NCBI GenBank assembly: GCA_017503075.1
Contig: JAFVTU010000019.1
Location: 62,001 to 126,000 of the forward strand
DNA: 64,000 nucleotides
Reading direction: 5' to 3'
From: Paludibacteraceae bacterium
GTDB lineage: Bacteria; Bacteroidota; Bacteroidia; Bacteroidales; Paludibacteraceae
Made by a program: the position numbers and the translations under genes. This document shows positions 23,043-31,697 of the stretch, in pieces (position 1 is the first letter of the stretch; every line of letters begins with the position of its first letter). The notes under the pieces were generated by a model, which was not told where the DNA came from, did no database searches, and was given only the letters and a program-made list of their open reading frames with translations.

Positions 23043-24956
23043 TTACTTTACATATCGCCTGATCTGTACTAGATGGTGGGTATGTTTGCCATTGGGGAGA
23101 AGAATACCCAATTCATCTATCTTATCCACATGCACGTAGCCCGCACAATGGATAACCTCCGTTGGACTAATCAGCATACCGACATGCGATATTCTCGTGG
23201 CCTCAGGATTGACATCCGCATGGTCGAAGAACACCAAGTCACCTGGGCGTGATTCCGCCAATGAGTTCACTACCTGGCCTTGTGTGACCTGTTCGCGGGC
23301 ATTGCGCAAAAGGTTAATGCCAAACACGCTATACACTGTTTGCGTGAATCCAGAGCAGTCGAAGCCCATTATATTCTTTCCGCCCCAAAGATAGGGCACA
23401 TTCAGCAGCGATTGTGCTGCACGCACGATATCCTCACCAGAAACCTCTTGATTGCCTAAAATATAGACACAGTTCGAATCGATCTGATACTGATGCCCTA
23501 GCACCTCGAAAGTGCCATCCGCATAGTTAGGCAATCGTGTGCCAATAGTGAGCATCAGTTGCTCGCCCGTTTCCTGGACCGTAGCCACCGCCATAGGTGT
23601 AGCCACCACAGCATGGAAATCGGATATTGGATATTGGTTGTCGGTAGGCGTCACCATCTTGGAACTGACCCATCCTACTTGTCCGTCCATAGTGGAGCGT
23701 ATCTGGGTCCAGCCAGACTGACGATCCAACACTTCGCATACTTCACCGAAAAGCAATTGGGTGGCCTGTTCAGCTGCATGGGATGGTTCTTCGCGCACAG
23801 GAGTTACTGGGCAATGATTGATGACATATTCGGTGCTCTGAGCGGAGCTTGTGGTTGCCTTCATGAAACGAGGTGTGACGCCTGTGCCGGGCTTGTTCAC
23901 TAGCGTCAGTTTGCCATCCACAAGCTGAATACCCTCGTAAGGATCGTTGGCAAGCAGCACATGACCGTCTAAATCGGCATAATCTACCAACGGACTCAGC
24001 GTGGCTGCAGCAGAGATACCCGCACTGGTTTCTGTCATACAACCAATCATAACCTGCATCCCCAACTCACGCGCCAAAGTAATCATCTTACGCGCCTCAG
24101 CCACACCGTCGCACTTCATCAGTTTGATATTGATGCCATCGTAATAGGGTTGCAAGCCCGCCACATCGGCATAGGTTTGGCATGCTTCGTCGGCAATAAT
24201 AGGCAAATCCACCCGTTCGCAGAGCCAACGGTGCTCCTCGTTCATATGCTTGGGCATCGGTTGCTCGATAAGCACAACCCCCTGCTTTTCTAGCCATTGG
24301 CACATCATCAGCGCATGCTCCTTGGTAGGCCAACCTTGGTTGGCATCCACATAGATGGGTTTGCAGTTGATACTACGAATAAGGTTGATCATACGCTTGT
24401 CTTCAGCCTCGGAACGACCAAGCTTGACCTTGAGGATCTTCGCCCAATCGGCCTCGCGCACCTTAAGCAATACAACAGAATCGCAGGCATCATAGCCAAT
24501 GGTATAACTAGTGCAAGGGGTGGCAGTAGGATTGATATTCCAGATCTGCCACAGAGGTTGTCCGTGTAACTTGCCATATAGGTCGTGCAAGGCGATATCG
24601 ATGCTCGCCTTCGCCGCATGATTATCAGGCGCCAAGTCGTTGACTACCTGCATGATACTATCCACATTCAGCGGCTCGGCACAGCTATTGATGACGGGTT
24701 GAGCCAACTGGAGGAAAGCGCAGACCGACTCCTGTGTTTCCTTGAGATAAGGGGGCAGTGCGGCTTCGCCGTATCCCGTCTGGTCGCCCAGAGTGATGCG
24801 GGTGAGAACGATAGGGGTGGTAGTGCGCGTGTTGGTAGAGATACCAAAAGCATGGCGCAACTCGCCAGTAAAAGGTTCGTAAGTCAGTTGAGCAGTCTTA
24901 TCACACGACTGGAACAACAATGCCAATAGAAGAATGAGGAATGGGATGCGTTTCAT
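23043..24956 (-). CDS. Dipeptide epimerase fused to NlpC/P60 endopeptidase, lipoprotein
   Basis: A 637-residue lipoprotein (MKRIPFLILLLALLFQSC). Residues about 25-370 are an enolase-superfamily L-Ala-D/L-Glu epimerase: catalytic KVKLG lysine, metal ligands in YVDANQGW, LIEQPM and IADEAC, second lysine in INIKLMKCDG, and the DLDGH motif of dipeptide epimerases. Residues about 385-637 hold an SH3-like module and an NlpC/P60 peptidase with Cys in FDCSGFTQ and His in ISHVGML. NlpC/P60 enzymes of this group cut gamma-D-Glu-mDAP bonds and release L-Ala-D-Glu, the epimerase substrate, so both steps may occur on one exported protein. Start set at MKRIPF because the 36 codons before it are a word array. 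The linker TPTDNQYPISD is also repeat-derived. Confidence 0.88.
   Translation of the reverse strand: MKRIPFLILLLALLFQSCDKTAQLTYEPFTGELRHAFGISTNTRTTTPIVLTRITLGDQTGYGEAALPPYLKETQESVCAFLQLAQPVINSCAEPLNVDSIMQVVNDLAPDNHAAKASIDIALHDLYGKLHGQPLWQIWNINPTATPCTSYTIGYDACDSVVLLKVREADWAKILKVKLGRSEAEDKRMINLIRSINCKPIYVDANQGWPTKEHALMMCQWLEKQGVVLIEQPMPKHMNEEHRWLCERVDLPIIADEACQTYADVAGLQPYYDGINIKLMKCDGVAEARKMITLARELGMQVMIGCMTETSAGISAAATLSPLVDYADLDGHVLLANDPYEGIQLVDGKLTLVNKPGTGVTPRFMKATTSSAQSTEYVINHCPVTPVREEPSHAAEQATQLLFGEVCEVLDRQSGWTQIRSTMDGQVGWVSSKMVTPTDNQYPISDFHAVVATPMAVATVQETGEQLMLTIGTRLPNYADGTFEVLGHQYQIDSNCVYILGNQEVSGEDIVRAAQSLLNVPYLWGGKNIMGFDCSGFTQTVYSVFGINLLRNAREQVTQGQVVNSLAESRPGDLVFFDHADVNPEATRISHVGMLISPTEVIHCAGYVHVDKIDELGILLPNGKHTHHLVQIRRYVK
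23612..23650. repeat. Word array inside the epimerase-NlpC/P60 gene
   Basis: On the minus strand the words CCAATAT, CCAATAT and CCGAT follow CCTACCGACAA; they encode PTDNQYPISD between the SH3-like module and the NlpC/P60 domain. The paralogous gene at 55955-56800 has a different array at the same place. Confidence 0.55.
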
Positions 24957-24958
24957 TG

Positions 24959-25006
24959 GGTTAGTGTATGGTGTATGGTGTAAAGTGTATGGTGTATAGG
25001 GTTTAT
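24959..25006. repeat. GTGTATG 7-bp word array upstream of the fusion gene
   Basis: Five near-identical 7-mers (GTGTATG, GTGTATG, GTGTAAA, GTGTATG, GTGTATA) fill the space between the fusion gene start and the maf stop codon at 25003. Confidence 0.7.
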
Positions 25007-25623
25007 AAAACAGATAAGTCTTGGAGGGTGGCATAGACACGAGAGATAGGGAAACCCATGACATTGAAATAGGAGCCCTCCATTTTTGTAACTCCCATAT
25101 AACCTATCCACTCTTGTACGCCATAAGCGCCCGCTTTGTCTAGTGGGCGATATTTGCTGACATAAAAGTCAATTTCCTCCTCAGAAAGGGTCTTGAATGT
25201 GACTTTGGTGCAATCGACGAAGGAGTGGTGTAGCGTGGTATAGGGTTGTGTAGCGTGGTTTAGAGTGGTGTCTAACCACGTGAAGCAGACTGCGGTATAG
25301 ACCTCGTGGGTTTGTCCGCTTAGGCGCGATAGCATAAGTTTGGCATCCGCTTCATCTTGCGGTTTGCCCAGCATCTCGCCATTGAGCCAAACAATCGTAT
25401 CAGAAGTAATCAAGAGATCGTTCTCCTTGAGCTCGCTCGCGTATGCGCGCGCCTTCGCGCGAGATATATACATAGGTATATCCCCTGCCTTGAGATCAGC
25501 AGGATACGACTCATCGGCATCAATAGTGACACAAGTGAAAGGGATATCCAGCCCCGCCATCAACTCGCGACGACGAGGGCTCTGAGAGCCAAGGATGATA
25601 TTAATCGGTTTCAAAAGTTCCAT
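25003..25623 (-). CDS. maf: Maf-family nucleoside triphosphate pyrophosphatase
   Basis: A 206-residue Maf/YhdE protein, which hydrolyses non-canonical or excess nucleoside triphosphates to monophosphates. SQSPRRRELM (residues 13-22), the DADESYP motif, ITSDTIVWLNGEMLGKPQ and DKAGAYGVQEW are the family signatures. In the loop after TAVCFTW there are about 17 extra residues (from DTTLNHATQPYTTLHH) before SFVDCTKVTF. They are encoded by a word array at 25223-25272 and are absent from the normal family outline. UbiA-type prenyltransferase lies just upstream on the same strand. Confidence 0.9.
   Translation of the reverse strand: MELLKPINIILGSQSPRRRELMAGLDIPFTCVTIDADESYPADLKAGDIPMYISRAKARAYASELKENDLLITSDTIVWLNGEMLGKPQDEADAKLMLSRLSGQTHEVYTAVCFTWLDTTLNHATQPYTTLHHSFVDCTKVTFKTLSEEEIDFYVSKYRPLDKAGAYGVQEWIGYMGVTKMEGSYFNVMGFPISRVYATLQDLSVL
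25223..25272. repeat. In-frame word array inside maf
   Basis: Roughly 10-bp words of the type TGGTGTAGCG and TGGTTTAGAG, plus strand, repeat about five times. Reading frame is kept on the minus strand. Confidence 0.6.
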
Positions 25624-25648
25624 GCGCTAACGCGCTTGTTTTAAAAGT

Positions 25649-26629
25649 TTAAAGGTTAGTGGCGATGACATAGGAGAATAGGACGCCCATGAACATCACG
25701 AACTTAAGGACTTGTTGCACCGTGCGGAATTCACGAGGGGTCTTAGCAAACCATAGAAGCACCAACACACATGCCAATGGCACCAGCAATCCGAACACCA
25801 GATAGCGGCAAGTGAAGGTGTTCCATGCAGCAGGGAAAGGCAGTACCGCCCAACCAATATAAGCAATCAACGCCATGACACCTACCACCAAAGCAGTGAC
25901 AATAATCTTGGTCCACTTTTCGCCCCAAACAATAGGCAGCGTGCGACACTCCATCTCACGGTCGCCCTCGATATCCTCGATATCTTTGACCATCTCACGG
26001 GCTAAAGTCATCAAGAAAGCAAACACCGCAAAACCACTAAGCCATATATAGAGTTCGCCCACGATAGGAGTGTAAGCAAGCGTTTCGCCATAGAGGTGAC
26101 GCAGGTGGTCGGCATGCACAATAGCCACCAACAATGGCACTATAGCTGATACAAAAGCCACAATCAGGTTACCGACTAAGAACATACGCTTGTAGCTAGC
26201 CGAATAGAACCACAACAGTCCAGGAATGACGATATAGATAAAGAGTAGCGTCCAACTGCGTGCCCACCACGATACGACTCCGCCGCAGACGACACCTACG
26301 GCAGTAAGCACCTGGAACATGAGCATAGCCGCATCGCGAGAAATGATGCGAGTGACGACCAAGTCATCGGGGCGATTGATACGGTCGATCTTGACATCGA
26401 AATAATCGTTGATGACATATCCCCCCGCAGCAATACATACTACGCTGAGAATCAACAATGTGAGTATCCACCAAGGCATCTGCTCGGAGAATAGCGCACG
26501 CTGCAATAGCGGTGTTGCTACCCAATACTCCATCACAAAGAGCAAGATTGCCAAAAAGCCCAAGTTGCCCACACGGAGCAACTTGAGGTAGGGTTTTATT
26601 TTCTTAGCTAGATCGTTCACTTTGTTCAC
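25649..26629 (-). CDS. UbiA-family prenyltransferase (GGGP transferase type)
   Basis: A 326-residue polytopic membrane protein with eight or nine predicted helices. The two Asp-rich motifs of UbiA enzymes are present: NDYFDVKIDRINRPDD near residue 80 and DIEDIEGDREMECRTLP near 215. These bind Mg-prenyl diphosphate. The Bacteroidales orthologue next to maf is usually annotated as geranylgeranylglycerol-phosphate geranylgeranyltransferase, which would attach a second prenyl chain to prenylglyceryl phosphate. That fits the PcrB-like synthase at 38336-39073. A quinone-pathway role (MenA-like) is an alternative. The 26630-26672 word array precedes it. Confidence 0.85.
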   Translation of the reverse strand: MNKVNDLAKKIKPYLKLLRVGNLGFLAILLFVMEYWVATPLLQRALFSEQMPWWILTLLILSVVCIAAGGYVINDYFDVKIDRINRPDDLVVTRIISRDAAMLMFQVLTAVGVVCGGVVSWWARSWTLLFIYIVIPGLLWFYSASYKRMFLVGNLIVAFVSAIVPLLVAIVHADHLRHLYGETLAYTPIVGELYIWLSGFAVFAFLMTLAREMVKDIEDIEGDREMECRTLPIVWGEKWTKIIVTALVVGVMALIAYIGWAVLPFPAAWNTFTCRYLVFGLLVPLACVLVLLWFAKTPREFRTVQQVLKFVMFMGVLFSYVIATNL

Positions 26630-26672
26630 TGTTAGATGTTAGACCATAGTATTGCTAGACCGCTACGCTGTT
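26630..26672. repeat. GTTAGA-type word array with mini-palindrome
   Basis: The word TGTTAGA occurs three times, with GCTACGC-type short palindromic inserts between (GACCGCTACGCTGTTAGA). It fills the gap between the UbiA and GH13 genes and touches the GH13 stop codon. Confidence 0.55.
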
Positions 26673-28308
26673 AGATTTTCATCTTCAAGATTACTCCTTT
26701 CCAAGCGGGGAGCGACAAGCATACTGGGGTATGCGCATTGAATGGGAAACTATACTCTTCGCCAGTAAGCAGGTCCTTGGCTTTGGCTTCTGCTTGTGCT
26801 TCGAGTTGCAGATGCTCGAATGCCTCCTGTGGGATACGCACCTGCATATCCACTTGGCGGTCGTCGAAGTTCAAGATTACCAATAGGGTCTGCTTCTTAT
26901 ACTTGCGGATATAGGCAAATTGCTCGTGCTTGTTAAAGCCCTCGGTTTGGGCATAAGTGAGGTCAAACATATCGCCCTGCGTAATTGCCTTTTCGCTGCG
27001 AGCTACGCGCAAGAGTTGGCGATAGAACTGACGCAGATTCTTCTGCTCGTCGTCGAGATGAGCCCCATCGAACTTGCCATGATTGGCCCATGCTTGTAGA
27101 GACTTCACGCCCCAATAGTCGAAGATAGTAGTACGACCATCCATACCCGAGAAGCCCTCGGCATCCATACCTTTCTCGCCGAGCTCTTGTCCAGCATACA
27201 CCATCACAGGGTTAGTACCCAAGGTAGCAGCCACAATCATAGCAGGTTCGGCACACATGCCTCGTCCGCAGAAGAAGCCACTGGCGATGCGCTGCTCGTC
27301 GTGGTTCTCCAAGAAATAGAGCATACGGTCACGGATATCGTCCACCTTCTGCCATTGGAGAGTGATACCCTCGGCAGGCCAGTTCTTGCTGGTCACGCCA
27401 CGCAGGTAGTCATACATACCGACTTTATCGTAGAGGTAGTCAAAACCTGCTGCGAGGTAGTCGCGATAGAGGGTAGGATTATACACTTCGGCAATGAAAA
27501 GGATATTAGGATATTCCTTTTTCACTTGTTCAATCGCCCATGTCCAGAACTCGACAGGCACCATCTCTGCCATATCGCAGCGGAAACCATCCACCTGCTT
27601 GCTTGCCCAGAAGAGCAAGATATGCAGCATCTTGTGCCAAGTTTCAGGAATAGGGTCAAACTGTTTTTCTCCGCCACCTTGGTAGAAGACGCCATAGTTG
27701 AGTTTGACAGTCTCGTACCAGTCGTTGACCGATGGGTTAGCCGAGAAGCAATCGTTGCCCGTAGCACGAGCAGGGTACTCCTCGTAGTCCTGGATATCGA
27801 ACTGAGGTGCGAACTTCTGACCTGGCATATAGTAGAAGTTGTTGAGCGGAGAGAATGCCCATTCGGGATTATCGTTTGCGCCCAATGCTTCTACGCCACG
27901 AGGTTGAGCGGTGGAATGGTATTCGCGTGCCACATGGTTGGGTACAAAGTCGATGATGACATCCATACCCGCTTTGTGGGTGCGCTCAACCAAATCAGTA
28001 AACTCCTTCATACGACGACGTTTATCCTCGCACAAGTCGGGATGTACATCGTAATAATCGGTGATGGCATATGGACTACCAGCCAGCCCCTTGACAATAC
28101 TAGGGGTGTTGTACATGGCAGTGGCATGGCGTATGATACCTGTGTACCACACATGGGTGGCACCCAAATCGTGAATGGCGTTCAATGCCTTGGTTGTGAT
28201 CGCATTCAGCGTACCGCAACCGTTCTCTTGCATGCTACCTCTATGACGACGCGTTTCGTTGTAGTTGGTAAATGTGCGGGGTAGCAACTGATAAATGATA
28301 GGTTTCAA
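26671..28308 (-). CDS. Alpha-amylase family GH13 enzyme
   Basis: A 545-residue glycoside hydrolase family 13 protein. Conserved regions: DVIIDFVPNHVA (region I), GFRCDMAEMVPVEFW (region II with the nucleophile Asp), ILFIAEVYNP (region III, acid/base Glu), FLENHDEQRIAS (region IV, transition-state Asp). A C-terminal beta domain follows (FAYIRKYKKQTLLVILNF). No signal peptide is present, so it should act in the cytosol on maltodextrin or glycogen. The start is proposed at TTG 28308 (MKPIIYQLLPRTF), since further upstream codons lie in a word array; a TTG at 28344 is the other option. Confidence 0.86.
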   Translation of the reverse strand: MKPIIYQLLPRTFTNYNETRRHRGSMQENGCGTLNAITTKALNAIHDLGATHVWYTGIIRHATAMYNTPSIVKGLAGSPYAITDYYDVHPDLCEDKRRRMKEFTDLVERTHKAGMDVIIDFVPNHVAREYHSTAQPRGVEALGANDNPEWAFSPLNNFYYMPGQKFAPQFDIQDYEEYPARATGNDCFSANPSVNDWYETVKLNYGVFYQGGGEKQFDPIPETWHKMLHILLFWASKQVDGFRCDMAEMVPVEFWTWAIEQVKKEYPNILFIAEVYNPTLYRDYLAAGFDYLYDKVGMYDYLRGVTSKNWPAEGITLQWQKVDDIRDRMLYFLENHDEQRIASGFFCGRGMCAEPAMIVAATLGTNPVMVYAGQELGEKGMDAEGFSGMDGRTTIFDYWGVKSLQAWANHGKFDGAHLDDEQKNLRQFYRQLLRVARSEKAITQGDMFDLTYAQTEGFNKHEQFAYIRKYKKQTLLVILNFDDRQVDMQVRIPQEAFEHLQLEAQAEAKAKDLLTGEEYSFPFNAHTPVCLSLPAWKGVILKMKI

Positions 28309-28327
28309 GGTTCTTAATTTTTTGAGG

Positions 28328-28393
28328 CAGGATTCAAGAACCAAGAGTCAAGACTGGTTTGTCCTTGTTCTTGATTCCTGATTCTTGGTTCAA
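28328..28393. repeat. Quasi-palindromic word array between ackA and GH13 gene
   Basis: GATTCAAGAACCAAGAGTCAAG on one side is partly the inverse of TTGATTCCTGATTCTTGGTTC on the other, with the perfect core GAACCAAGA/TCTTGGTTC. It could fold as a transcript end for ackA, but lacks a T-run. Confidence 0.5.
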
Positions 28394-28409
28394 CAATAGT
28401 TTCTTAATC

Positions 28410-29600
28410 TTAAATCAATGCTTGGGTATCGGAAGCAATCATCCACTCTTCATCGGTAGGAATGACACAAACGGTCACCTTGCTATTAGGAGCAGACAGG
28501 ATAGCTTCTTCACCACGCACTGCATTCTTGCTTTCATCAAATTCTATGCCAAGATAGGTCAAGCCCTTGATGATTTCACCACGTATATAAGCATCGTTCT
28601 CGCCGATACCGCCTGCAAACACCAACACATCTACGCCATTCATAGCCGCAGCGTAGGCACCGATGTATTTCTTCACGCGGTAGATGAACATACGACGAGC
28701 TAAATCAGCACGTTGGTTACCCTCCTTGACCGCCGCATCAATATCACGTGCATCGCTGGAGATACCACTGACGCCCATCAAGCCAGATTTCTTGTTCATT
28801 AAATTGGAGAACTCGGCAGTAGAGAGGTTTTCCTTCTCCATGATATAGGTAGCAGCACCGAGGTCCATATCGCCTGCGCGAGTACCCATCATCAAACCCT
28901 CGAGTGGAGTTAAGCCCATAGAGGTGTCCACAGACTGGCCATTCAGCACAGCCGTACAACTACCACCGTTGCCAATGTGCGCAGTGATGACCTTAGTTTG
29001 CTTTGGATCCACACCTAAATACTCGCATACGCGTGCGGATACATAGCGGTGGGAGGTACCGTGGAAACCATAACGACGGATGGCGTACTTTTCGTACAAC
29101 TCATATGGAATAGCATACATATATGCTTCGTCTGGCATGGTTTGGTGGAATGCAGTATCAAATACAGCTACTTGTGGTACACCTGGCAATGCTATCTCAA
29201 TAGCTTCAATGCCCTTGAGGTTGGCAGGGTTGTGCAATGGAGCGAGCTCTACGCACTTGACAATCATCTCCTTTACCTCTGGGGTAATAAGTACAGACTT
29301 GTTGAACTTCTCTCCGCCATGCACTACGCGATGACCAACTGCTTGTATCTCTTCCAAAGAAGCAATGCAACCAATCTTCTCATCAACCAGACTATTCAAA
29401 ATCAATTGAATACCTACAGTATGCTCTGGCATTGGTTGTTCGATTTTCACTTTCTCGCCATTTGCCAATTTGATTTGCAAGAAAGCATCAGGCAAACCGA
29501 TTTTCTCTACTCCACCCGATACCATTACTGCATGGGTGTCCATATCAAAAAGTTTGTACTTAATACTGCTACTACCGCAGTTTAATACTAAGATTTTCAT
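28410..29600 (-). CDS. ackA: Acetate kinase
   Basis: A 396-residue ASKHA-fold kinase making ATP and acetate from acetyl phosphate in the cytosol. N-terminal LVLNCGSSSIKYKLFD, VFDTAFHQTMP, the RRYGFHGTSHRYV motif with the catalytic His/Arg, IGNGGSCTAVLNG, and VFAGGIGEN are all present, and length is normal. It follows pta with 34 bp between them, the classic fermentative acetate operon. A TTTGC-type promoter lies upstream of pta. Confidence 0.96.
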   Translation of the reverse strand: MKILVLNCGSSSIKYKLFDMDTHAVMVSGGVEKIGLPDAFLQIKLANGEKVKIEQPMPEHTVGIQLILNSLVDEKIGCIASLEEIQAVGHRVVHGGEKFNKSVLITPEVKEMIVKCVELAPLHNPANLKGIEAIEIALPGVPQVAVFDTAFHQTMPDEAYMYAIPYELYEKYAIRRYGFHGTSHRYVSARVCEYLGVDPKQTKVITAHIGNGGSCTAVLNGQSVDTSMGLTPLEGLMMGTRAGDMDLGAATYIMEKENLSTAEFSNLMNKKSGLMGVSGISSDARDIDAAVKEGNQRADLARRMFIYRVKKYIGAYAAAMNGVDVLVFAGGIGENDAYIRGEIIKGLTYLGIEFDESKNAVRGEEAILSAPNSKVTVCVIPTDEEWMIASDTQALI

Positions 29601-29634
29601 GTTTACTTATGTGTTTTTAAGGTTAATATTCGTT

Positions 29635-30648
29635 TTATTTTGCGCCAATAGCTTGGTTGGCGGTGATGATGACCATTTGCACGATGTCTTGCACTTTGCA
29701 GCCACGGCTAAGGTCATTGACTGGTGCAGCAATACCTTGCAAGATTGGTCCTACAGCATCTGCGCCAGAGAAGCGTTCTACTAGTTTGTAACCGATATTG
29801 CCTGCTTGCAGGTCAGGGAAAACAAGCACATTGGCTTTGCCGGCTACTGGCGAACCTGGGGCTTTTTGTGCACCTACGCTCTCCACGAGCGCTGCATCCA
29901 ATTGCAGTTCGCCATCCAACGCCAAGTCTGGTGCCATCTCGTGTGCAATGCGAGTAGCTTCGGTCACTTTGTCCACCAGTTCGTGCTTTGCACTACCCTT
30001 GCTGGAGAAGCTGAGCATCGCTACGCGTGGCTCAATGCCTCCGAGTGCTTTGGCAGTCTCGGCTGTGGTCACAGCTATCTCAGCCAACTCTTGTGCAGAA
30101 GGACATGGGTTCACTGCGCAGTCGGCAAACACGAGGAAACCATTTTCGCCTAAGTGCTTGGCAGGTGTGAACATAAGGAACGCCCCCGATACAATGTGTA
30201 CGCCTGGGCGAGTTTTCAAGATTTGGAAAGCTGGGCGGATAGTATCTGCGGTAGTACCACGAGCACCAGCAAGTTCGCCATCAGCATCGCCATTCTTAAT
30301 CATCAAGCAGCCCAAATAGAGTGGGTCTTTCACCTTCTCAGTAGCTTGCTCAAGGGTCATACCTTTGGCTTTGCGAAGCTCAAAGAGCAGATTGGCATAC
30401 TCTGGCATCTTAGGGTCAGTAAGCGGGTCGAGGATAGTTAGGTTTTCGCCTTTTAAGATATACCCATATCCTTTCTCCTCAGCCATTTTGTTAATGACGG
30501 CTGGGTCGCCAATCAAGATAAGATTGGCAATTTTGTCACGAAGGATGATATTTGCTGCCTCCAATGTGCGAGGTTCGTCGCCCTCAGGCAGCACGATGCG
30601 CTGCGGATTAGCTTGCGCGCGCTCAAGCATTTGCTGTAAAATTTCCAT
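29635..30648 (-). CDS. pta: Phosphate acetyltransferase
   Basis: A 337-residue Pta of the short form, without the N-terminal DRTGG regulatory domain. It turns acetyl-CoA and phosphate into acetyl phosphate. Signatures: RIVLPEGDEPRTLEAA at the N-terminus, LAGARGTTADTIRPAFQI, VFADCAVNPCPSAQELAEIA, MLSFSSKGSAKHE, ELQLDAALVESVGAQKAPGSPVAGKANVLVFPDLQ-type C-terminal part. The promoter is TACCTTTG read on the minus strand at about 30712-30719. Forms an operon with ackA for ATP generation by fermentation. Confidence 0.95.
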   Translation of the reverse strand: MEILQQMLERAQANPQRIVLPEGDEPRTLEAANIILRDKIANLILIGDPAVINKMAEEKGYGYILKGENLTILDPLTDPKMPEYANLLFELRKAKGMTLEQATEKVKDPLYLGCLMIKNGDADGELAGARGTTADTIRPAFQILKTRPGVHIVSGAFLMFTPAKHLGENGFLVFADCAVNPCPSAQELAEIAVTTAETAKALGGIEPRVAMLSFSSKGSAKHELVDKVTEATRIAHEMAPDLALDGELQLDAALVESVGAQKAPGSPVAGKANVLVFPDLQAGNIGYKLVERFSGADAVGPILQGIAAPVNDLSRGCKVQDIVQMVIITANQAIGAK

Positions 30649-30778
30649 ATCTTTATTTTATATTATTCGATTATACTCAATGTGTAGGCATAACACCCCA
30701 AATAGCCTACAAAGGTACAAAAGAAAAAGCATATTTGCAACAAAAGTACGAAAAAAAGTACTTTTTTCTACGTTTTTC

Positions 30779-30809
30779 TTTGTCATTTCAAAAAATAGTT
30801 GTACCTTTG
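30779..30809 (+). promoter_or_regulatory. Promoter of the tRNA-Met transcript
   Basis: TTTG at 30779-30782, a 19-bp spacer and TACCTTTG at 30802-30809. It predicts a primary transcript starting about 175 nt before the tRNA. Confidence 0.75.
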
Positions 30810-30814
30810 CAGTC

Positions 30815-30991
30815 GCATTCTAACAAAGAATGTCATCTTGGTTGTCCTTGCGACAAGCGCATACAATCTGCCAAACGGCAGTAATCACGCAAAATATAAA
30901 CCAAACTTCGTGAGTTTGGTTTAAGAGGAGGAATCGCGGTCGACTAATGCCGCAGAGCGGCAGTCATTGCGACAAGCGCATTCCGACGAAG
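30815..30991 (+). other. Long palindrome-rich leader before tRNA-Met
   Basis: The 340-bp gene-free stretch 30649-30991 holds the pta and tRNA promoters and this leader. TTGCGACAAGCGCAT occurs exactly at 30848-30862 and 30967-30981. Between them lie CTGCCAAACGGCAG, AACCAAACTTCGTGAGTTTGGTT and GCCGCAGAGCGGC, all hairpin-forming. No coding potential seen. The leader would be removed by 5' processing. Confidence 0.55.
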
Positions 30992-31066
30992 GGTCCTGTA
31001 GCTCAGTTGGTTAGTAGCACCTGACTCATAATCAGGGGGTCCTTGGTTCAAGCCCAAGCAGGACCA
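30992..31066 (+). tRNA. tRNA with CAT anticodon (tRNA-Met)
   Basis: Acceptor GGTCCTG pairs with CAGGACC; anticodon stem CCTGA/TCAGG encloses the CTCATAA loop; T arm CTTGG-TTCAAGC-CCAAG; discriminator A; CCA not encoded. The D arm reads GCTCAGTTGGTTAGTAGC, which allows only three good stem pairs and has one more base than the usual GGTTAGAGC form. Anticodon CAT fits elongator Met; a lysidine-modified tRNA-Ile is the alternative. Confidence 0.88.
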
Positions 31067-31067
31067 C

Positions 31068-31099
31068 AAAAAATCATCCAGAAGACTGGATGATTTTTT
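31068..31099 (+). terminator. Terminator after tRNA-Met
   Basis: Stem AAATCATCCA (31071-31080) with TGGATGATTT (31087-31096), extended by A and T runs on each side; strong intrinsic terminator directly after the tRNA. Confidence 0.85.
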
Positions 31100-31144
31100 T
31101 ATGTTTTTTTAGAACACATACTTTGGAGAAGTGTATTCTAACGC

Positions 31145-31534
31145 GGTGGAAGTGGCGGGATTCGAACCCGCGTCCAAACAAGGAACCAATATGCTTTCTA
31201 CACGCTTATCTTGGCCTTCGTTTTCGAGCAACGGCAAGACCCAAGCCACCAACCATTGCCTTATCTGCTAAATCTCATTCTTGTATCGCAGCCTACAAGA
31301 ACCAGCCCTGATATTTCCGCACCGCTTGATCCTATCAGCCTCTGGGCATTGGCTTGGAGCGATGTCTCGGTTCAGCACCTTGTGCCGAAACTAGGCGAAT
31401 CTACTATACTTCGATTACGCAGCGAGAGCTACAGTATTGTTGCCAGTTATAATGGCGAACCCGATTAACGAGCGGTGTTCATACTCGGCGTGCTTACATA
31501 CCTGTTCTACCTGCTGTCAAAACCAAACACCCCC
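31145..31534 (-). ncRNA. ssrA: tmRNA (ssrA)
   Basis: About 390 nt. The 5' end GGGGGTG (31534-31528) pairs with CACTTCC (31154-31148) through two G-U pairs to form the acceptor stem; TTTGGTTTTGACAGCAG follows the 5' stem, and the T arm GCGGGTTCGAATCCCGC is near the 3' end. The tag frame (31444-31415) reads GNNTVALAA then TAA, close to the GENNYALAA/GETNYALAA tags of other Bacteroidales. The tag marks proteins on stalled ribosomes for proteolysis. CCA is not fully encoded. The gene converges on the tRNA-Met unit. Confidence 0.92.
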
Positions 31535-31697
31535 ATTCTGTAACAATGTGTAGAACAAATTGCGTGCAAAGGTACAACAAAAAATGCACATTTGCAAAAT
31601 TATCGAACAATATTTTCATAAAACGACGGAAAATATCTAAAAAAAATACTCCCTACGCTCAAAATTTGCGAAGGGAGTGTTCAATGTTCTACAACTA

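Noticed and set aside
27187..28284. 365-codon frame antisense to the GH13 gene
   Set aside because: A shadow of the amylase gene; no independent start signals.
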